Source of the DNA: Bog-159 sp963707465
Lineage (GTDB): Bacteria > Acidobacteriota > Terriglobia > Bryobacterales > Bryobacteraceae
DNA: 64,000 nucleotides
NCBI GenBank assembly: GCA_963707465.1
Contig: CAVPQK010000015.1
Span: forward strand, 868,001 to 932,000
Reading direction: 5' to 3'
Made by a program: the position numbers and the translations under genes. Each line of letters opens with the position of its first letter. Position 1 is the stretch's first letter. This document shows positions 59,221-64,000 of this stretch, piece after piece. Under the pieces are notes generated by a model that worked only from the letters and a program-made list of their open reading frames with translations, did not search any database and had not been told where the DNA came from.

Positions 59221-59998
59221 ACAGCGCCCGCTCATCGAAATGGAGCGCGTCTCAGTGATGCGCGGCGAGAAGATCGTGCTGCACGATGTCAGCCTGCGTA
59301 TCGGCGTGGGTGAGCACGTCGCCGTCCTGGGCCCCAACGGATGCGGCAAATCCACGCTGATCAAAACCATTTCGCGGGAATGCTACCCGCTGGCGCGCGA
59401 GGGATCGCGCATGGCCATTTTCGGCCAGGAACGCTGGAATATTTTCGACCTGCGCCCGCTGCTGGGCGTCGTGTCCAACGACTGGATGACGCTATGCACG
59501 CGCGAGATAACCGGGCGCGAAGCGGTGCTCTCCGGCTTCTTCGGCAGCGTCGGCGTCCAGCCCTACCATTGCATCACGCCGGAAATCGAGCGCCAGACGG
59601 CCGCGATCCTGGCGCTGCTCGAAATTCCGCATCTGGCGGAACGGACCGTGACGGAAATGTCTTCCGGAGAAGCGCGGCGCGTGTTGCTGGCGCGCGCGCT
59701 GGTGCACGATCCGCGCGCGCTGGTGCTGGACGAGCCGAGCAACAGCCTGGATGTTTTCGCCCAGCATGAACTCCGCGAGACCATGCGCAAGCTGGCGCGC
59801 GCGGAGATCGGGATCATCCTGGTGACGCATCACCTGGCCGATATCATTCCCGAAATCGAGCGCGTGATTCTGATGCGCGGCGGCCGCATAGTGGCGGACG
59901 GACGCAAACAGGATGTGCTCACCGCCGCGGCGCTGGCGAAGCTGTTCGGGCTGCCGGTCGATCTGACCCAGCGGGACGGATGCTACCACCTGTGGTAG
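59210..59998 (+). CDS. ABC transporter ATP-binding protein without cognate permease
   Basis: The 262-residue protein starts at GTG 59210 inside the dehydrogenase gene. Walker A is GPNGCGKST near residue 43, Q-loop near 85, Walker B ALVLDEPSNSLD near 173, and the H-loop LVTHH near 206. The signature is EMSSGEARRV instead of the usual LSGGQ. No permease or binding protein gene is adjacent, so it may resemble ModF/YheS-like stand-alone ATPases or serve a distant transporter. Overlap with the dehydrogenase indicates coupled translation. Confidence 0.9.
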   Translation: MPSKQRPLIEMERVSVMRGEKIVLHDVSLRIGVGEHVAVLGPNGCGKSTLIKTISRECYPLAREGSRMAIFGQERWNIFDLRPLLGVVSNDWMTLCTREITGREAVLSGFFGSVGVQPYHCITPEIERQTAAILALLEIPHLAERTVTEMSSGEARRVLLARALVHDPRALVLDEPSNSLDVFAQHELRETMRKLARAEIGIILVTHHLADIIPEIERVILMRGGRIVADGRKQDVLTAAALAKLFGLPVDLTQRDGCYHLW

Positions 59999-60005
59999 CG
60001 CCGCG

Positions 60006-61175
60006 TTACTTATCCGTCAAAGCCGCTACGCCGGGCAGTTCAATCCCCGCCAGGAATTCCAGCGACGCGCCGCCGCCGGTGGAGATGTGCGAGATCTGGT
60101 CCGCCACTCCCGCGGACTTCACCGCCTTTTCCGAATCGCCGCCGCCGACTATGGATGTCGCGCCCGACACGGCCACTGCCTTGGCCAGCGCCACCGTGCC
60201 CCGGTCGAACGGCTTCTTCTCGAAGACACCCATCGGGCCATTCCAGATTATTGTTTTGGCGGTGCGGATGATGTGCGAATAGTGATCGACGGTCAGGGGG
60301 CCGATGTCCACGCCGATTTTGTCTTCGGGAATCGTTTCGACCACCTGGCTGTCGGCATTTTCTTTGAGCTCGGAGACCACCACATGGTCGACGGGCAGCA
60401 CCAGCTTGTCTTTCAGCGACAGCATCAGGTTGCGCGCGAGATCCAGCTTGTCGTCTTCCACCAGCGACTTGCCCACCGGCTCGCCTTGCGACTTCATGAA
60501 CGTGTACGCCATGGCTCCGCCGATCAACAGCTTGTCCACGACTTTGCCCAGGTTCGCGATCACTTCGATCTTGTCGGACACTTTCGCGCCGCCCAGAATC
60601 GCCACGCAGGGCCGCGGCGGGTTCCTGGTCGCCATGGTCAGGTATTTCAACTCCTGGTCCATGAGCTGTCCGGCGGCCGCCTGCGGCACGTAGGCGATCA
60701 TGCCCACGGTGGAGGCGTGCGCGCGATGCGCGGAGCCGAAGGCATCGTTCACGTAGACGTCGCAGAGCGCCGCCAGCTTTTTCGAAAACTCCGGATCGTT
60801 CTTCTCTTCTTCCGCGTGGTAGCGCAGATTCTCCAGCAGCAGAATTTCGCCGGGCGCGGGCAGCATGGCTTCCACTTCGGGACCGATGCAATCGGGCGCC
60901 ATCTTGACGGGACGGCCCAGCAATTCTTCCAGGCGCTTCGACACCGGCTTCAGGCTCATCTCCGGATTGGGTTTGCCTTTCGGACGGCCCAGGTGCGACG
61001 CCAGAATGAGGGCGGCACCTTGCTCCAACGCGTAACGGATGGTCGGGAGCGACGCCTTGATGCGCTTGTCGCTCGAGATTTCCTGACCACCGGGAGCCAA
61101 GGGAACGTTGAAATCGACGCGGATAAAGACGCGTTTATTCTTCAGATCGAGGTCGCGGACGGATAATTTAGGCAT
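60006..61175 (-). CDS. pgk: phosphoglycerate kinase
   Basis: The 389-residue enzyme has the PGK motifs: RVFIRVDFNVPLAPGGQ at residue 15, ILASHLGRPKGKPNPEMSL near 56, YVNDAFGSAHRAHASTVG near 145, and the nucleotide-binding GGGDSEKAVKSAG near 350. It catalyses ATP formation from 1,3-bisphosphoglycerate in glycolysis. It is a single gene here, without gap or tpi next to it. Confidence 0.97.
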   Translation of the reverse strand: MPKLSVRDLDLKNKRVFIRVDFNVPLAPGGQEISSDKRIKASLPTIRYALEQGAALILASHLGRPKGKPNPEMSLKPVSKRLEELLGRPVKMAPDCIGPEVEAMLPAPGEILLLENLRYHAEEEKNDPEFSKKLAALCDVYVNDAFGSAHRAHASTVGMIAYVPQAAAGQLMDQELKYLTMATRNPPRPCVAILGGAKVSDKIEVIANLGKVVDKLLIGGAMAYTFMKSQGEPVGKSLVEDDKLDLARNLMLSLKDKLVLPVDHVVVSELKENADSQVVETIPEDKIGVDIGPLTVDHYSHIIRTAKTIIWNGPMGVFEKKPFDRGTVALAKAVAVSGATSIVGGGDSEKAVKSAGVADQISHISTGGGASLEFLAGIELPGVAALTDK

Positions 61176-61272
61176 AAGAAGCTCTCAAATGGGATTTAAC
61201 ACTTGAGATTAGCAGAATGCGCCGAGCTTCAGGCCGCTCGGTACACCATCGCCATCAAGACCGGATATTGGC

Positions 61273-61301
61273 CGCCGATGAACGCGGATGAACGCCGATG
61301 G
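61273..61301. repeat. GATGAACGC tandem motif
   Basis: GCCGATGAACGCGGATGAAC followed by GCCGATGG, a recurrent intergenic string in many bacterial genomes from memory, here in the divergent gap before the HEAT-repeat gene. Confidence 0.35.
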
Positions 61302-61356
61302 GGAAGAACAAAAAACAGCGTGATAGGCTCGTGCTTTTGTGGCTTAGAATCGTCTT

Positions 61357-62289
61357 GTGGCGCGCAAAGTATCTTCTCTCGAAGAGCAACTCGACCAATT
61401 GGCGGAACTGCGCGGCCAGGCATCCTCGCCAGAGGGATGCGCCGAAGTCGCCAGGTGCCTCGGCAGCAAGATGAATCTGGTAGCGGCCAAAGCCGCGCGG
61501 ATCGCCGGGGAGTGGCTGGCGGCCGATTTGACGCCGGGACTGGTGGCGGCATTCGACCGGTTCATGGTGAAGCCGGAGACCACCGATAAACGCTGTGCGG
61601 CCAAGATTGAAATTCTCAAGGCCCTCTGCAAACTGGAATATCCTTCTCCGCCTGTTTTTCGGCGCGCATTGCAGCACGTCCAGATGGAACCGACCTGGGG
61701 CGGATCGGTGGATACCGCGGCCGAGGTGCGCGCGCTGGGCGCCATGGGCCTGGCACAGACGGACTATGCGGAAGCGCTGGAGGAAATTGTCCCGGTGCTG
61801 CTCGACCCCGAACGCGACGCGCGCATCGGCGCCGTGCGGGCGGTCGCGGCCTCGGGTCTTCCGGGCGGAGCGCTGTTGTTGCGGCTGAAAGCGCTGAGCC
61901 GCGACGAGCCGGAAGTGCTGGGGGAGTGCTTCGCGGCGCTGCTGCGCGCCGAGCCTGTTAAATCGCTGGAGTTCGTGGCGAAGTTCCTCGACCATCATGA
62001 CGAGGCGGTCGCGGAAGCCGCCGCCCTGGCGCTGGGCGACTCGCGGCTGGAGAGCGCATTTACGCCGCTGCGCGAGGCATCCCAGCGTTTGCGCACGCGT
62101 CCGCTGCGGCGCACGTTGCTGCTGGCCATCGCCTTGTTGCGCCGCGAGAACGCTATCGACTTTCTGTTGGACCTGGTCGAGACCGGCGAAAGCCAGATCT
62201 CGGCCGATGCGGTGGCCGCGCTCGCCATGTACGAAAACGATCCGAACCTGCAGGCCAGGCTGGAGGGGGCGCGCAAGGCCCGGACGTGA
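61357..62289 (+). CDS. HEAT-repeat protein
   Basis: The 310-residue protein starts at GTG 61357 and is built of helical HEAT-like repeats (ALLRAEPVKSLEFVAKFLDH and AEAAALALGDSRLESAFTPL), with a hydrophobic repeat every ~30 residues. It would form a protein-binding solenoid. No catalytic motif; no signal peptide. It is divergent from pgk and convergent with the permease gene. Confidence 0.8.
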   Translation: MARKVSSLEEQLDQLAELRGQASSPEGCAEVARCLGSKMNLVAAKAARIAGEWLAADLTPGLVAAFDRFMVKPETTDKRCAAKIEILKALCKLEYPSPPVFRRALQHVQMEPTWGGSVDTAAEVRALGAMGLAQTDYAEALEEIVPVLLDPERDARIGAVRAVAASGLPGGALLLRLKALSRDEPEVLGECFAALLRAEPVKSLEFVAKFLDHHDEAVAEAAALALGDSRLESAFTPLREASQRLRTRPLRRTLLLAIALLRRENAIDFLLDLVETGESQISADAVAALAMYENDPNLQARLEGARKART

Positions 62290-62292
62290 TAG

Positions 62293-63606
62293 TCATGCCC
62301 CCTTCAGATACATGAAGCGGGCGATAAACAGCAGCGTCAGCAAATAGACCAGCCAGTTCACCTCGCGAAACTTGCCGCGCGCGATCTTCAGTGCCGTGTA
62401 CGCGATGAATCCGAATGCCAGGCCATTGGCGATGCTGAAGGTGAGCGGGATCGCCAGCATGGTGAGGAAACCCGGAATGGAGACCTCCGGATCCTTCCAA
62501 TCCACTTCGCCGATCGCCGTCATCATCAGGCTGCCCACCACGATCAGGGCCGGCGCGGTGGCCGCCGCCGGAATGGCGCCCACCACCGGCGCGACGAACA
62601 GGGCCACGATAAACATGGCGCCGGCCACAATGGCCGTCACACCGCTGCGGCCTCCCGCGGCCACGCCCGCCGCGCTTTCGATATAGCTCACCACCGTGGA
62701 AGTGCCGGTGAGCGAGCCGACGATGGTCGCGGAGGCGTCCGCGTACAGGATGCGATCCACACGCGGGATGACGTTGGCGTGGTTGAACAGGCCGGCGCGC
62801 TGGCCCACCGCCACCAGCGTTCCGATGTTATCGAACATGTCGATGAACAGGAACACGAAAACGATTTCGAAGAAGCCCAGCCGCAGCGTGGCCCCCACGT
62901 CCAGCTTCAGCGCGGTGGCCGAAAGATCGCGGAAGCTGTAATCGAGCGGATGCCATGCCACCTGACCGGTAGCGATCCCGACAACCGTGGTGAGCAGAAT
63001 CCCGATCAGCATGGCGGCCGGCACGCGCCGGGCGAGCAGCGCGGAGGTTGCGAGCAACCCAAATACAGCCAGCAGCGTGTGCGGGTCGTGCAGGTTGCCC
63101 AAGGTCACCAGCGTAGCGGGATGCGGCACAATCAAGCCGGCGTTGCGGAATCCGATGAACGCGATAAACAGGCCCACGCCCGCGGCCACTGCCGCAAACA
63201 GTTCGAATGGAATGGCCGCCACGATCAACTGCCGGATGCCGATAGCGGTCAGGATGAGGAAAGCCACGCCAGAGATGAACACCGCGCCCAGGGCCGCTTG
63301 CCAGGGAATCCCCATGCCCTTGACGACCGTGTAAGTGAAATAGGCGTTGAGCCCCATCCCTGGGGCGAGCGCAATGGGATAGCGCGCCAGGATGCCCATC
63401 ATGAAGCTGCCAAATGCCGCCGAGAGGCAGGTGGCCGCCGTCACGGCCGCCAGAGGCATGCCTGCTTCGTGCAGGATCTGGGGGTTCACCAGCACGATGT
63501 ACGCCATGGTGATGAAGGTAGTCAGGCCCGCCAGGATTTCCGTTTTCCAATTCGTGCCGAGGCGCGCAAACTCGAAGTACGCTTCCAGGCGGGCGACCAT
63601 GGGCAT
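62293..63606 (-). CDS. NCS2 family permease (purine uptake, AzgA-like)
   Basis: About 437 residues from ATG 63606 (MPMVARLEAYFEFARLGTNW); a Met two codons in is equally possible. It has 12-14 hydrophobic helices with AzgA-type motifs: TEILAGLTTFITMAYIVLVN near residue 22, LAPGMGLNAYFTYTVVKGMG near 80, FVFLFIDMFDNIGTLVAVGQ near 245, and SATIVGSLTGTSTVVSYIES near 285. This subfamily takes up hypoxanthine, guanine or adenine by proton symport. No purine riboswitch is seen upstream. Specificity cannot be told from sequence. Confidence 0.93.
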   Translation of the reverse strand: MPMVARLEAYFEFARLGTNWKTEILAGLTTFITMAYIVLVNPQILHEAGMPLAAVTAATCLSAAFGSFMMGILARYPIALAPGMGLNAYFTYTVVKGMGIPWQAALGAVFISGVAFLILTAIGIRQLIVAAIPFELFAAVAAGVGLFIAFIGFRNAGLIVPHPATLVTLGNLHDPHTLLAVFGLLATSALLARRVPAAMLIGILLTTVVGIATGQVAWHPLDYSFRDLSATALKLDVGATLRLGFFEIVFVFLFIDMFDNIGTLVAVGQRAGLFNHANVIPRVDRILYADASATIVGSLTGTSTVVSYIESAAGVAAGGRSGVTAIVAGAMFIVALFVAPVVGAIPAAATAPALIVVGSLMMTAIGEVDWKDPEVSIPGFLTMLAIPLTFSIANGLAFGFIAYTALKIARGKFREVNWLVYLLTLLFIARFMYLKGA

Positions 63607-63684
63607 CTCGGGAGAATATAACACGCGTGGGTTGTCAGGGTCACGAATTGGCCGCCACGCGGTAGCATGGGGTAGAGGGATTGC

Positions 63685-64000
63685 ATGTTCACATGGATCT
63701 GCCCGAAGTGCGGGCGCGAGGTGCCCCCATCGTACGACGCCTGCCCGGATTGCGCGGCCAGGGAGAAATCCGGCGCGCAACCCGCTCCAACCGCCGCCCC
63801 GCCGGGACCGGAAGTCCCCGCGCCTGGTCCTGCCGCGCAGCCCGTCTACACCCCTCCAGCCGTAGCGACGCTCGCCCCCCCGCAGGATGCCCTACCGCCC
63901 GCGCACGCCGGCCTTCCCACATGGCTGCTGACCATTCTGTTCGCATTTGCTTTCGTGGGCGTGGGCGCCGGAGTGTATTTCGCGGTGCACTATTTCCGCG
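63685..64000 (+). CDS. zinc-ribbon membrane protein (N-terminal part; cut by window end)
   Basis: The frame is open from ATG 63685 to the right edge (105 residues seen). It begins MFTWICPKCGREVPPSYDAC with a CxxC-x12-CxxC zinc ribbon (CPKCG and CPDCA), followed by a Pro/Ala-rich linker of ~55 residues and a membrane helix (WLLTILFAFAFVGVGAGVYF). The remainder is outside. Function unknown; many bacterial proteins combine a zinc ribbon, proline linker and a single helix. Confidence 0.7.
   Translation, partial: MFTWICPKCGREVPPSYDACPDCAAREKSGAQPAPTAAPPGPEVPAPGPAAQPVYTPPAVATLAPPQDALPPAHAGLPTWLLTILFAFAFVGVGAGVYFAVHYFR

Noticed and set aside
63607..63684. Purine riboswitch upstream of the NCS2 permease
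   Set aside because: Only about 78 bases are available and the conserved three-way junction loops are not seen.

Overview
The window is a GC-rich bacterial chromosome segment, most probably from an Acidobacteriota of the Bryobacterales/Solibacteraceae type. The support is family-level: a Solibacter-type C-terminal domain (TIGR03437-like), an acidobacterial VWFA protein with a twin-arginine leader, an Oar-like TonB-dependent receptor with a carboxypeptidase-regulatory domain, four loci of the 'DG-LYGTT' tandem-repeat family, and many exported proteins of unknown role.

Layout. 1-5.3 kb: a peptide-modification cluster (DUF2126-type transglutaminase running off the left edge, a second transglutaminase with a frameshift, alpha-E protein, circularly permuted ATP-grasp) facing a third transglutaminase-like gene. 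5.3-12.9 kb: HAD phosphatase, tRNA-Ala(CGC), methyltransferase, tatA-tatC, S9 peptidase and secreted proteins. 12.9-16.9 kb: di-heme cytochrome, Hsp70-like chaperone and DUF2760 protein. 16.8-22.0 kb: accessory DNA, with an orphan gene between two copies of a 47-bp direct repeat, decayed mobile-element coding fragments, and a complete IS3-family element (19073-20523) with inverted repeats and a 3-bp target duplication. 22-31.5 kb: exported beta-propeller, VWFA protein plus a 1129-residue exported partner, and a TonB-dependent receptor. 31.5-35.7 kb: a decayed repeat protein and a beta-helix surface protein. 35.7-40.9 kb: the branched-chain amino-acid operon ilvB-ilvN-ilvC-cimA, preceded by a leader peptide rich in Val/Ile/Leu codons and an overlapping terminator/antiterminator. 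ilvB carries two frameshifts as read here. 41-43.7 kb: small genes and remnants. 43.9-49.2 kb: four co-directional genes for a sensor kinase, response regulator, decaheme cytochrome c and MtrB-like outer-membrane barrel, which look like a regulated electron conduit across the outer membrane. 49.2-64 kb: secreted proteins, ankyrin protein, murB, RNB nuclease, a monooxygenase-like/alcohol dehydrogenase/ABC-ATPase operon, pgk, HEAT-repeat protein, purine permease and a zinc-ribbon protein cut by the right edge.

Two features cut across the window. First, a dispersed family of paired hairpins (loops such as GAGA, second arm usually running into CCCAC or CCCTCC) lies in at least eight intergenic sites, mostly within a few bases of stop codons and all in one orientation. 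Second, several genes carry indels or premature stops. In conserved housekeeping genes (ilvB, the transglutaminase) these may be sequence errors; in the repeat-protein and toxin-antitoxin-like loci they look like real decay.
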